Source: Vibrio algivorus (GTDB lineage Bacteria; Pseudomonadota; Gammaproteobacteria; Enterobacterales; Vibrionaceae). From it: a stretch of 64,000 nucleotides of DNA. Of this stretch, positions 51,628-60,582 are shown piece by piece. The notes beneath the pieces were generated by a model, which saw only the letters and a program-made list of their open reading frames with translations, did not search any database and was not told the origin of the DNA. Within the stretch, counting starts at the first letter, position 1. Each line of letters starts with the position of its first letter. The position numbers and the translations under genes are program-made. The DNA lies in contig NZ_AP018679.1 in NCBI RefSeq assembly GCF_002218005.2, positions 620,001 through 684,000 on the forward strand, in the 5' to 3' direction.

Positions 51628-53115
51628 ATGCTTGAAAAAATAAAAGTAGAATGGCTCTCGAACATTCGAGGCGATCTACTGGCTGGTATTGTTGTCGCAC
51701 TAGCCTTAATTCCCGAAGCCATCGCCTTTTCAATTATTGCCGGTGTTGACCCTAAAGTCGGTTTATATGCCTCTTTTTGTATATCAGTCATTATTGCTAT
51801 CGTAGGTGGTCGCCCAGGTATGATTTCTGCAGCCACCGGCGCAATGGCACTACTCATGGTCACTTTAGTTAAAGAACATGGGTTGGAATACCTACTAGCA
51901 GCAACACTTTTAACAGGTATATTGCAGATTTTTGCTGGCTATTTGAAGCTTGGTAGCTTAATGCGTTTTGTTTCCCGCTCTGTAGTAACCGGTTTTGTAA
52001 ACGCGTTAGCCATTCTAATCTTTATGGCGCAATTGCCTGAACTCACTAATGTGACATGGCATGTTTATGCAATGACGGCTGCCGGCTTAGCAATTATTTA
52101 CCTTTTCCCTTACCTACCTTTTGTCGGCAAAACCATTCCCTCTCCTTTAGTTTGTATTGTGGTATTAACCACGATTGCAATCTCTTTTGGAATTGATATT
52201 CGTACCGTAGGCGATATGGGGCAACTACCCGATACTTTGCCTATTTTCTTATGGCCTGATGTTCCTCTTAACCTTGATACTCTATTAATTGTTTTACCTT
52301 ATTCTGTTGGTTTAGCCGTCGTTGGCTTATTAGAGTCTATGATGACCGCCACCATTGTGGATGACTTAACCGACACAAAAAGTAACCGCAATCAAGAATG
52401 TAAAGGCCAAGGTATTGCAAACATTGGTGCCGGTTTAATGGGCGGAATGGCTGGTTGTGCAATGATTGGTCAGTCTATGATCAATATAAAATCAGGTGGT
52501 CGTGGTCGTCTGTCTACATTTTCTGCTGGGGTGTTTTTGATCATCATGGTGGTTTTCTTAGATGACTGGTTAAAACAAATCCCAATGGCTGCCCTTGTCG
52601 CAGTAATGATCATGGTTTCTATCGGTACTTTCTCTTGGAGCTCGATTAAAGATCTCAAGAAGCACCCTCTATCCACCAATATTGTGATGATCGTGACGGT
52701 TATTGTGGTTGTAGCCACGCATAATTTAGCCTTGGGGGTACTAGCCGGAGTATTATTAGCGACACTCTTCTTCGCCAACAAAATCGGGCGCTTTATGGTA
52801 GTAAAGTCTGACATAACTGACGATGGCGTACGTAAGTATCAAGTCATTGGACAAGTGTTCTTCGCTTCTTCTGAACAATTAACCGAGTCATTTGATTTCA
52901 AAGAAGTGGTCGATAAAGTGGTTATAGACCTTACTCATGCTCACTTTTGGGATATTACTTCAGTCTCATCACTCGATAAAATAGTCATCAAGTTCCGTCG
53001 TGAAGGTGCTGAAGTGGAAATCATTGGCATGAGTGAAGCAACCGAAACCATTGTCGACAAGTTTGGTGTGCATAACGATCCCAAAGAAGTTGAAAAATTG
53101 ATGGCTGGTCATTAA
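51628..53115 (+). CDS. SulP/SLC26-family anion transporter with STAS domain
   Basis: 495 residues. About ten to twelve membrane helices begin with DLLAGIVVALALIPEAIAFSIIAGVDPKVGLYASF, the SulP signature. ISAATGAMALLMVTL and GGMAGCAMIGQSMINIKSGGRGRLST are the substrate-site region. The C-terminal 95 residues form a STAS domain (VVIDLTHAHFWDITSVSSLDKIVIKFR). Members move sulfate, bicarbonate or other anions; which is not clear. The next gene is a tandem universal-stress protein 10 bp downstream. Confidence 0.9.
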   Translation: MLEKIKVEWLSNIRGDLLAGIVVALALIPEAIAFSIIAGVDPKVGLYASFCISVIIAIVGGRPGMISAATGAMALLMVTLVKEHGLEYLLAATLLTGILQIFAGYLKLGSLMRFVSRSVVTGFVNALAILIFMAQLPELTNVTWHVYAMTAAGLAIIYLFPYLPFVGKTIPSPLVCIVVLTTIAISFGIDIRTVGDMGQLPDTLPIFLWPDVPLNLDTLLIVLPYSVGLAVVGLLESMMTATIVDDLTDTKSNRNQECKGQGIANIGAGLMGGMAGCAMIGQSMINIKSGGRGRLSTFSAGVFLIIMVVFLDDWLKQIPMAALVAVMIMVSIGTFSWSSIKDLKKHPLSTNIVMIVTVIVVVATHNLALGVLAGVLLATLFFANKIGRFMVVKSDITDDGVRKYQVIGQVFFASSEQLTESFDFKEVVDKVVIDLTHAHFWDITSVSSLDKIVIKFRREGAEVEIIGMSEATETIVDKFGVHNDPKEVEKLMAGH

Positions 53116-53125
53116 GGAGAGAAAG

Positions 53126-53977
53126 ATGAATAAGATTATTACCTGTATTGATGGCTCAACTTATGCAAATTCCGTCTGCCAAAGTGGGATTTGGGCTGCC
53201 AATAAACTCGATAAAACGCTACTACTGTTACATGCCATTGAAAAGACGAATCAATCCAGCAGTGAAGATTTAAGTGGTGCCATCGGTCTTGGTGCACGTT
53301 CTTCATTATTAAAAGATATGGCATATCTAGATGAACAAAGAAACAAACTCGCGGTAGAAGTTGGCAAAGATATGCTAACTCATGCTTCTCAGGTTGCAGC
53401 AGAACAAGGTTGCCAAACAGTAGAACAAACCCAGCGCTACAGCCACATTGTAGAAGCCATTCTTGATCTAGAGTTCGAAGCTAGGCTAATTGTCATTGGT
53501 CGTTCTGGTGAAGATCATGATAAAGGGTTTAAAAACCTTGGTTCAAACATTGAAAGAATCATTCGCCAAGCTCACACTCCAATCCTCATTACCAATAAGG
53601 AATTTAGCGAGCCTAAAAGTTTTATGCTGGCCTATGATGGACGTGAAACCGCAGATAAAGCCGTTAAACGTATCATTGACGGCGGGTTACTGCATGGCCT
53701 TACTTGTCATTTAGTGACAGTAAAAAGCAACCAAAATGATTTAGCAGATAAATTCAAACAAACTGAAAATTTGTTAATCGAAAATGGTTTTGACGTTAAG
53801 TCTCAACTTTTAGCAGGCAATGTTTTTGATGCTTTGATGGATTATAAAAGGGACCATGAAATAGACATGTTAGTGATGGGCGCTTTTTCCCACTCAAAGC
53901 TTGCGCAAATATTTCTGGGCAGTAATACCCTAAAAATGTTGGAACATACTCATTTGCCATTGTTGATTTTGCGTTAG
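53126..53977 (+). CDS. Tandem universal stress protein
   Basis: 283 residues, two Usp domains. The first ends in LIVIGRSGEDHDKGFKNLGSNIERIIRQAHTPILI and the second in MLVMGAFSHSKLAQIFLGSNTLKMLEHTHLPLLIL; both have the G-x2-S/G nucleotide-loop form. It is a soluble protein in the cytoplasm. It follows the SulP gene by 10 bp with AGGAGAG before the start, so they form an operon, an arrangement that suggests Usp tuning of the transporter; that is inference. Confidence 0.88.
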   Translation: MNKIITCIDGSTYANSVCQSGIWAANKLDKTLLLLHAIEKTNQSSSEDLSGAIGLGARSSLLKDMAYLDEQRNKLAVEVGKDMLTHASQVAAEQGCQTVEQTQRYSHIVEAILDLEFEARLIVIGRSGEDHDKGFKNLGSNIERIIRQAHTPILITNKEFSEPKSFMLAYDGRETADKAVKRIIDGGLLHGLTCHLVTVKSNQNDLADKFKQTENLLIENGFDVKSQLLAGNVFDALMDYKRDHEIDMLVMGAFSHSKLAQIFLGSNTLKMLEHTHLPLLILR

Positions 53978-54007
53978 TGTCACCAGCTGACACAGACAAA
54001 CTTCCAA

Positions 54008-54273
54008 TATACCCAAGTGATTTCAAGGTGCAGAATTCAGAGCTATCATCCAACCCTTTAGGCAAGGAAGATTGGCGATGGAATGTGAGTACCTTTCAAA
54101 CCAATCTGACGCAGTATAAAGGTTTGGATGAAGCTCCCGAAGGGCAAGTTAAACAAGCTTTATGCTGCGTTAAATTGAGCAGAGATAGAATCACTATGAT
54201 CATATTCAATTTGCCTTGCCTAAAGCTTGTTTTATTCTTGCTGAAACTCGCATCTTGAAGTTACTTGGGTATA
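54008..54273. repeat. ERIC-related long repeat, complete (266 bp)
   Basis: From TATACCCAAGTGATTTCAAG to GAAGTTACTTGGGTATA. Blocks CTTTAGGCAAGG near the left and CCTTGCCTAAAG near the right pair with each other, extending the terminal stem. Copies at 29.0, 46.6 (inverted) and 49.5 kb share long stretches. A 93-codon frame within it is not a gene. A further fragment, TATACCTAGGTGACTTTAAG, lies at 54332. Confidence 0.8.
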
Positions 54274-54279
54274 TACCCA

Positions 54280-54311
54280 AAATAAAGAGTCGTGAATAGG
54301 CGACTCTTTAT
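54280..54311. terminator. Bidirectional terminator
   Basis: AATAAAGAGTCG and CGACTCTTTATT pair perfectly across an 8-nt loop, with CCTTAAATT and TTTTGGG beyond. It closes the SulP-Usp operon on the plus strand and the importer operon on the minus strand. Confidence 0.7.
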
Positions 54312-54364
54312 TCCTTAAATTAAACATCATATACCTAGGTGACTTTAAGAGGCAGAATTCAAAG

Positions 54365-55030
54365 CTATCGCACACTCCACTCTAACACTTGCCAGTTTTC
54401 TTGATCAGAATAGGCCTTTAAAGCCGGACACGGATTGACCAAATACGCATAATCGGCAAACTCACATAAGGGTAAATCATTGATCGAATCAGTATAAAAA
54501 TGAATCTCAGAAAAGCATTCAGGTTGGCTTTCAATCCATTCTTTCAATCTCAGTACTTTACCTTCACGATAACTAGCAATACCTGAAATCTCAGGGGTAT
54601 AGCAACCTTGCTTAGTCACCAAGTCAATACCTAAAGTATTATCAATCCCAATATGATGCCCGACAACACTAACTAAAAACGACACGCTAGCGGAAATAAT
54701 CACCATCTGAACTTGTTGTTGCCTAAGCTGTTCAATTAAATCTTTCGATTGAGTAAACTGCTTAACCAAGATTTCTTCCAACACACACTCTTCCACCAGC
54801 CTATTCACCTCTTCAACCGGTAAACTCGCTAAAGGAGCAATGGAGAACTCAAGATAATCTTCCATATCCATTTTTCCTTGTGCATACAGCCTCATTAGGC
54901 GCTGATCTTGTTCAAGAAAACCTGGTTCTGCAATGATGCCTTTGCGGACTAAAAATGCATTCCACAACATAGCGCAATCGGCATCGATTAAGGTTTCATC
55001 CATATCAAAGACATACAAAGGTTGTGTCAT
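54365..55030 (-). CDS. HAD-IB family phosphatase (SerB-like)
   Basis: 221 residues from the ATG at 55030; it overlaps the ATPase gene by 26 nt. Motif I is FDMDETLIDAD, motif II VIISAS, the Lys lies in SYREGKVLRLKEW, and motif IV is YTDSINDLPL. This is the subgroup of phosphoserine phosphatase-like HAD enzymes. It is cytoplasmic. As the last gene of the importer operon it may dephosphorylate the product released by the upstream phosphodiesterase-like enzyme. The substrate is unknown. Confidence 0.85.
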   Translation of the reverse strand: MTQPLYVFDMDETLIDADCAMLWNAFLVRKGIIAEPGFLEQDQRLMRLYAQGKMDMEDYLEFSIAPLASLPVEEVNRLVEECVLEEILVKQFTQSKDLIEQLRQQQVQMVIISASVSFLVSVVGHHIGIDNTLGIDLVTKQGCYTPEISGIASYREGKVLRLKEWIESQPECFSEIHFYTDSINDLPLCEFADYAYLVNPCPALKAYSDQENWQVLEWSVR

Positions 55031-56051
55031 TTTGAGCCCCCACAGGTTGAATTTCATTTAGGTTAAATAGCAGCTCAAGTGAACTACCTTCAGGTATCAA
55101 TCGCTCAGATGAACGGTTCAATAGATCGACCGTCAATTCACACTCTTCCACTGCCACTTGGTAGCGAATAATATTGCCTAGCAACTGATGACTTTTAATC
55201 ACACCTTGTCGTGGGGAGGAAATATGCTGAGCATACTGACGTCCTTCCTCTTTGACATAAATAGACTCAGGACGAATTGCCACTTTATTTGGTGTATCGA
55301 GATCCAACAAGGCTTTAGCACCACTCGAATCAATCAAGTTATAGTGGCCCATGAAACCTGCTACAAACTCATTAGCTGGTTGGGTATAGATTTCTTCTGG
55401 CGAACCTGCTTGCACTATCTCACCTTGGTTCATCAAAAAAATTCGGTCAGACATGATCATCGCCTCTTCTTGATCGTGAGTGACAAAAATTGTAGTAAGG
55501 TTCATCTCTTTTTGAATATCTCGAATTTGTTGGCGTAAATGCTTACGGATCTTGGCATCCAATGCCGATAACGGCTCATCCAACAATAAAATTCTCGGCT
55601 TAACCACCAAAGCGCGTGCTAATGCCACACGTTGACGCTGACCTCCAGATAATTGGTGAGGATACTGTTTCTCTTTACCTTTCAAATCTACCAGTTCAAT
55701 CACATTGCTCACTAGCTTAGTAACTTCATCGGATAGCACTTTTTTCATTTTTAGCCCAAAAGCGATGTTACTTTCCACTGTCATGTTAGGAAATAAAGCA
55801 TACGACTGAAACACCATGCCAATGCCACGTTCTTGTGGTGATTGATGAGTAATATTTTCACCATTGACCCAAATTTCACCTTGATCGACAGGATTCAATC
55901 CTGCAAGGCTACGCAACAAGGTCGATTTTCCACAGCCACTAGGCCCTAAAAGCGTAATAAACTCACCTTGATCAATCGTAAAATCAACATTTTCAAATAC
56001 GGTATTATCACCAAATGACTTGGTTAATTGCTTTGTAGTTACATAGCTCAT
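55005..56051 (-). CDS. ABC transporter ATP-binding protein, AEP/iron-type importer
   Basis: 348 residues from the ATG at 56051 (the longer frame starts inside the permease gene). Walker A GPSGCGKST, VFQSYALFPNMTVESNIAFGLKM, signature LSGGQRQR and Walker B ILLLDEPLSALD. The C-terminal TOBE-like region (VAIRPESIYV) is present. This is the family used in 2-aminoethylphosphonate (PhnT-like), polyamine and ferric-type importers. It overlaps both neighbours. Motor of the importer encoded by the operon. Confidence 0.88.
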   Translation of the reverse strand: MSYVTTKQLTKSFGDNTVFENVDFTIDQGEFITLLGPSGCGKSTLLRSLAGLNPVDQGEIWVNGENITHQSPQERGIGMVFQSYALFPNMTVESNIAFGLKMKKVLSDEVTKLVSNVIELVDLKGKEKQYPHQLSGGQRQRVALARALVVKPRILLLDEPLSALDAKIRKHLRQQIRDIQKEMNLTTIFVTHDQEEAMIMSDRIFLMNQGEIVQAGSPEEIYTQPANEFVAGFMGHYNLIDSSGAKALLDLDTPNKVAIRPESIYVKEEGRQYAQHISSPRQGVIKSHQLLGNIIRYQVAVEECELTVDLLNRSSERLIPEGSSLELLFNLNEIQPVGAQNDTTFVCL

Positions 56052-56854
56052 ACAGTTGCTCCTCGGCTGAAACGACTTGCCAACCAAGTCAATACAAAAA
56101 TAAAGATGAAATAGGTAATAACTAATGAAGAAGTAAAGTGACCGCTGGTTTGTCGCATATTGAAGAGATAAATTTGCAGAGTCTCATAACGTGTTCCCAC
56201 CAAAATATTGGCAAAAACAAACTCACCTAATAAGAAAGAGAAAGACAAGAACAACGACGCCATTAAGCCTTTTTTCAAATTCGGTAAAATAATCAATAAA
56301 AATGCTTTTGTGGTACTTGCACCTAGCAAATGCGCAGCGTCCATCAAATCGTGTAAGTGAATCGATTCAAAGCTATTGGCAATTGCCCGATACATAAACG
56401 GCACTGCGATGGTGAAATAAGTACCTACTAAAATCCACGGCGTCCCCACTAACGACCAATCACTATCTGCATACAATTGCAACAAGCCCACTGAAGACAC
56501 CACTGGCGGTACTGCAAACGGAAGCAAAATCATAATGTTCATTACCTTATCGAGCTTAGGAAAGTAATAAAACACCACAAAAATCGCCGGTAAAATCAAC
56601 ACCACACTCAGAAGAAGCGCTGCAATACAAATAAATAACGAACGTCCAAATGCATGAACAAAACGTGGGTCCGTCAATAGCTGAACATACCAATCGAAAG
56701 TGAAACCATCAGGCAAAATGGTCGCTCCCCAGCGGGATGAAATAGAATACACTAAGGTCGCTAAAATCGGGATCATCATGACGGTGACAATGCTAAACAC
56801 CACTGCTTTATGGAATATAATCGTTTTATGAAACCGAGTATTCATATTTTGCAT
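56048..56854 (-). CDS. ABC transporter permease, component 2
   Basis: 268 residues, about six helices, BPD-type permease with the EAA-like loop in LMDAAHLLGASTTKAFLLIILPNLKKGL. Related to PhnV/PotC-type permeases. Start lies 2 nt after the first permease's stop; the ATPase gene overlaps its end by 4 nt. It forms the membrane channel with the first permease. Confidence 0.88.
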   Translation of the reverse strand: MQNMNTRFHKTIIFHKAVVFSIVTVMMIPILATLVYSISSRWGATILPDGFTFDWYVQLLTDPRFVHAFGRSLFICIAALLLSVVLILPAIFVVFYYFPKLDKVMNIMILLPFAVPPVVSSVGLLQLYADSDWSLVGTPWILVGTYFTIAVPFMYRAIANSFESIHLHDLMDAAHLLGASTTKAFLLIILPNLKKGLMASLFLSFSFLLGEFVFANILVGTRYETLQIYLFNMRQTSGHFTSSLVITYFIFIFVLTWLASRFSRGATV

Positions 56855-56856
56855 GA

Positions 56857-57765
56857 CTACTTACTTCCTTTTTTCGCTGAATAACTTTTTGAAATTAGCC
56901 ACTGATTAATCACCGTAATGAAAGCTAAAATACACATTAAAATGACTGAGATGGCAGCCGCTAAGTTCGGCTCTAGGAAGAGATCACCGGACACCAAACT
57001 CGCAATGCGAATCGTGATCAGATTGTAGTTACCCGAGGTTAATGCGTAGACGCTGGCGTAAGCCCCCATCGCATTGGCAACTAAAATAATAAAGGTTCCG
57101 AGCAGTGCAGGAGATAACACCGGAAGCACAATCCGACACCAATATTGAAAGGTATTAGCGCCAAGCAAAGAAGCGGCCGATTGCCAATCATCATTTAAAG
57201 CATCAAATGCGGGATAAAGCAGTAACACCGCGAGTGGAATTTGAAAGTAGATATAAATTGCTAACAATCCCCACTGTCCATACAGGTCAAAATCCCCCAG
57301 CAAGCCATATTGTTTAAGCAATAAAGTCACTGCGCCATTGGTACCTAAAATAATAATGAAAGCAAATGACAAAGGCACACCGGCAAAATTACTACTCATG
57401 TTGGTAAAAGCGATAACCGCATCACGCAACCTACCACCCACTTTTCTGAGTGAGGATACCAATAAAGCGGCAATCGAAAGTCCAATAAAACTCGACCAGA
57501 TCGACAACCATAAGCTATTGCCAAACGCTTGCCTCATAAATGCAGAATCCAGAACTTCCAGATAATTATCCAATCCAAAAACTTCATCATAAATAAAGCT
57601 ATTCACTAATACCCATAACATAGGTGCGAGTTGAAATAAGTAGAAAACCACTGCAAAAGGCATAAGCCAAACGACCGGTTTGGCCTTATTTAACCAAAGA
57701 CGAACATACTGTTTTGTCGGTTTTGGTTGAGTCACCAGGGTTGAGCGTGAAATAGGAGAATTCAT
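56857..57765 (-). CDS. ABC transporter permease, component 1
   Basis: 302 residues from the ATG at 57765, which overlaps the phosphohydrolase stop by 4 nt; the longer frame starts inside that gene. The polar N-terminus is followed by helices, with the EAA loop DDWQSAASLLGANTFQYWCRIVLPVLSP. Related to PhnU/PotB-type permeases. Inner-membrane half-channel partner of the following permease. Confidence 0.88.
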   Translation of the reverse strand: MNSPISRSTLVTQPKPTKQYVRLWLNKAKPVVWLMPFAVVFYLFQLAPMLWVLVNSFIYDEVFGLDNYLEVLDSAFMRQAFGNSLWLSIWSSFIGLSIAALLVSSLRKVGGRLRDAVIAFTNMSSNFAGVPLSFAFIIILGTNGAVTLLLKQYGLLGDFDLYGQWGLLAIYIYFQIPLAVLLLYPAFDALNDDWQSAASLLGANTFQYWCRIVLPVLSPALLGTFIILVANAMGAYASVYALTSGNYNLITIRIASLVSGDLFLEPNLAAAISVILMCILAFITVINQWLISKSYSAKKGSK

Positions 57766-58574
57766 ACGGCTAATAATCCTTGCGTCACATCTTTTTCGTG
57801 TTGAATACCCAATAACTGACATACGTTGCCACAAATATCCGTTTGCTTAATCCTGCACTCTTGATGGGAAAATGCATCCCCTATCACAACAAATGGAACA
57901 TCTCTTTCTTCAGGTAAAATACCGCCATGAGATAAATCATTATTCATGCCGTGATCGCTGGTTATGATCAATTGATAACCATCTTGTAACCAGGTATCGA
58001 TGTAGTGCGACACAATAATGTCGGCATGACGTGCTGAGTTTCTATATTGACGAGAGTCTAGGCCAAACTTATGACCGGTATCATCAATATTCATTGGATG
58101 GATCAACAAAAAATCAGGCTGATGAGTTTGTCTTAAATGCTCAGCATCCAAAAACAAAGCTTCATCTGGGTAGTTATCCCAATGATAAAAACAACCATGT
58201 TGGATATTGAGGTCCGTATCATGAGTAAATCGATCTCTTATCGGTTCATAAGGTGCACGATTATACAGCTCACTAACCCAGTGATAGGCTGCTGCTGCTG
58301 TGGTTTTTCCTTGTGAGGTTGCCAGGCTAAATATCGATTCATGGTGTGAGCGTCGAACGATTTGATTGCTAACAATTCCACTATCGACTGGACGAACCCC
58401 AGTTAAAATGCATTCATACAATGGGCGAGACATTGAAGGCAGCTCACTTTGTACGGTATAAAATGTGGCGCGTTGTTGTTCTAGTAGACCATTTAAGTAG
58501 CCCATACAATCACGGGCTACTTGGTTATTTAGGCCATCTAAAACAACAAGGATAACCTTATTGTTCATATTCAT
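57762..58574 (-). CDS. Alkaline-phosphatase-superfamily phosphohydrolase, cytoplasmic
   Basis: 270 residues of the type I phosphodiesterase/nucleotide-pyrophosphatase group. Metal and catalytic motifs are VVLDGLNN (Asp), the nucleophile region ELPSMSRPLYE (Ser), IDDTGHKFG (Asp, His), ITSDHGMNND (Asp-His) and a late His in LSHGGILPEERDVPFVV. It has no signal peptide, so it would act on imported substrate. It lies between the binding-protein gene (5 bp) and the first permease (4-nt overlap), which ties it to the importer. It may be a phosphonate- or phosphodiester-cleaving enzyme; substrate unknown. Confidence 0.82.
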   Translation of the reverse strand: MNMNNKVILVVLDGLNNQVARDCMGYLNGLLEQQRATFYTVQSELPSMSRPLYECILTGVRPVDSGIVSNQIVRRSHHESIFSLATSQGKTTAAAAYHWVSELYNRAPYEPIRDRFTHDTDLNIQHGCFYHWDNYPDEALFLDAEHLRQTHQPDFLLIHPMNIDDTGHKFGLDSRQYRNSARHADIIVSHYIDTWLQDGYQLIITSDHGMNNDLSHGGILPEERDVPFVVIGDAFSHQECRIKQTDICGNVCQLLGIQHEKDVTQGLLAV

Positions 58575-58579
58575 GAGCC

Positions 58580-59662
58580 CTACTTCTGGTTAATCAAGAC
58601 ACTTTCCTGCCATTGACGTGGCAACTTACGTGCTGATTTTTCCCATGCTGCAAAATCAGTCACCGGATGAACATTTTTATACTGCTCATTAGGTAATAGC
58701 TTGTCTTGCACTGATTTAGGTAAAGTAATATTGCTACGGATTGGGCGCGCATAGCCTTCTGCTAAATTAATTTGCCCTTGGTCACTAAAGATATATTCAC
58801 GGGCAAGCTTAGCTGCATTGGGATTTTTCGCATATTTGTTGATCAAAGTGGTGTAACCAGAAATGATAGAACCATCTTGAGGAATGCTAACTGTAAAGCG
58901 CTCACGGTCAATTTTGTCACGATAGTTTAGGGCATTGAAATCCCATAAAATCGCCACTTCAACTTCCCCTTTCTCTAGGTTCGCAATGCTTGGATCAGTA
59001 AATGATAAACGGCCTTGTTTCGCCAGCTCACCGAAAAACTTCAATGCTGGTTTTAAATTACCTTCATCACCACCATTCGCAAACGCCGCTGCCAATACCG
59101 CATTGTTAGCTTGCGCCGCCACACCCACATCGCCTACCGTCACTTTATAGTCGCCTTTTAATAGGTCAGCCCAAGTTTTCGGTGCATCTTTTACTAGGTT
59201 ATTATTTGAGATAAAAGAAATAGTACCGGTATAAGCAAGTGCCCAATGACCGTCTTTATCTTTTGCCCAATCAGGAATCTCATCCCAAGTCGTCGGCTTA
59301 TAGGGTTGGGTCACGCCCTTTTTCACAGCAACACGCGCAAAAGCAAAACCGACATCACCAATATCCGCTGTAGCATTTTTCTTTTCCGCTTCAAACTTGG
59401 CAATTTCTTGCGCTGAACTCATATCTGTATCTTGGTGCTTTAAGCCATACTTCTCGTTCAAATCTTGCCAAGTATCTTTCCAGTTTGCCCAAGTATCCGG
59501 CATTCCGACGCTATATACCGCACCTTCTTTCTTTGCTGCAGCAACTAATGAATCAATGTCACTTTCTTTCGCAAATGCAGATGAAGATACCCCCACCGCG
59601 ATCAATGCAGTCACAACATGTTTTATAGGAAATTGAATTGAACGACTTGTTAAGGTTTTCAT
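58580..59662 (-). CDS. ABC importer substrate-binding protein (family 1, AEP/ferric type)
   Basis: 360 residues from the ATG at 59662; AAGGA stands 8 nt before it. Signal peptide with hydrophobic HVVTALIAVGVSSSAFA. The mature protein has AAKKEGAVYSVGMPDTWANWKDTW and the type II binding fold, related to Fe3+ and 2-aminoethylphosphonate binding proteins. Tyr residues of iron-binding members are not obvious, which favours an organic ligand. First gene of the operon. The 12-bp operator lies between its promoter and ribosome site. Confidence 0.88.
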   Translation of the reverse strand: MKTLTSRSIQFPIKHVVTALIAVGVSSSAFAKESDIDSLVAAAKKEGAVYSVGMPDTWANWKDTWQDLNEKYGLKHQDTDMSSAQEIAKFEAEKKNATADIGDVGFAFARVAVKKGVTQPYKPTTWDEIPDWAKDKDGHWALAYTGTISFISNNNLVKDAPKTWADLLKGDYKVTVGDVGVAAQANNAVLAAAFANGGDEGNLKPALKFFGELAKQGRLSFTDPSIANLEKGEVEVAILWDFNALNYRDKIDRERFTVSIPQDGSIISGYTTLINKYAKNPNAAKLAREYIFSDQGQINLAEGYARPIRSNITLPKSVQDKLLPNEQYKNVHPVTDFAAWEKSARKLPRQWQESVLINQK

Positions 59663-59676
59663 GTTTTCCATCCTTC

Positions 59677-59688
59677 TGGACTAGGTCA
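59677..59688. promoter_or_regulatory. Operator of the UTRA regulator, copy 1
   Basis: TGGACTAGGTCA, identical to the 12-mer at 59848-59859 and partly palindromic around CTAG. It lies 15 bp before the binding-protein start codon, abutting its ribosome site. Confidence 0.75.
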
Positions 59689-59847
59689 GTAAATTCAGCA
59701 TTTATGCTATGGATGGAAAATGACGATTCTGTGTTAATTTTTTGACAGTTTTAATGACTTTATATGACGGAATCATTTCAGGATGTCTCACCGAAACTTG
59801 TCATATTTCTGTTACATTTGGTGATTAAATTTAATAGGAATTACTCA

Positions 59848-59859
59848 TGGACTAGGTCA
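59848..59859. promoter_or_regulatory. Operator of the UTRA regulator, copy 2
   Basis: TGGACTAGGTCA again, 19 bp before the regulator's start codon. With copy 1 it places one site in the leader of each divergent gene, consistent with repression and autoregulation. Confidence 0.75.
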
Positions 59860-59877
59860 ACAATACAAGTGAACAAT

Positions 59878-60582
59878 ATGCCCCGCTTTACGACTCAACT
59901 CAGCAAAATCAAGTCGGAATTAAAAAATAAAATTCACTTAGGGCAATTACAACGAGGACAAAAAATCCCATCGGAAAGGGAGTTAAGTACCTTATTTGAT
60001 ACGACCCGAATTACGATAAAAGATGCATTAGTGGCACTAGAAACGGAAGGAGTGATTTACCGTGAAAAGCGCCGTGGTTGGTATGTTTCACCAGAGCGAC
60101 TAATCTATAACCCACTCTCTCGCTGCCACTTTCATCAAATGGTGAACGACCAGAATCGTACGGCACAAACCAAATTGATAAAGGTACATGAAGAATTTGC
60201 CACCGATGATTACACACAAGCGTTAGCCTTAAATCAACCTGAACCAATTCTCATTATTGAGCGTTTGCGTTTCATTGATGGACGCGCCGTTTTGTTTGTT
60301 GAAAACGTCTTAAAAGAAAGGTTATTTGAAGGGATTTTAGAAGAGAACCTGACTTCATCGTTAACACTTCTCTATCAAAACAAGTATGGTTATCAAACTT
60401 CTAAGTCTCAGTTTGAAGTCATCCCCACCGCAGCCCCACTCCATGTAGCGCATGCCTTAAATCTAGCGGAGGGCCAACCAGTACTCAAAATTCAGCGTAT
60501 CAATTACAAGCAAGATGGTGAATTGATCGATTGTGAGTTTGAATATTGGCGACCAGATGCGGTTCGGATAAAGATTAGTTAG
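59878..60582 (+). CDS. GntR-family regulator with UTRA domain
   Basis: 234 residues from the ATG at 59878; the longer frame covers the operator and lacks homology. An N-terminal winged helix (GQKIPSERELSTLFDTTRITIKDALVALETEGVIYRE) is followed by the ligand-binding UTRA domain ending DCEFEYWRPDAVRIKIS. PhnF/PhnR-like regulators of this class sense phosphonates, sugars or phosphate esters. It is divergent from the importer operon and surely controls it. Confidence 0.9.
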   Translation: MPRFTTQLSKIKSELKNKIHLGQLQRGQKIPSERELSTLFDTTRITIKDALVALETEGVIYREKRRGWYVSPERLIYNPLSRCHFHQMVNDQNRTAQTKLIKVHEEFATDDYTQALALNQPEPILIIERLRFIDGRAVLFVENVLKERLFEGILEENLTSSLTLLYQNKYGYQTSKSQFEVIPTAAPLHVAHALNLAEGQPVLKIQRINYKQDGELIDCEFEYWRPDAVRIKIS

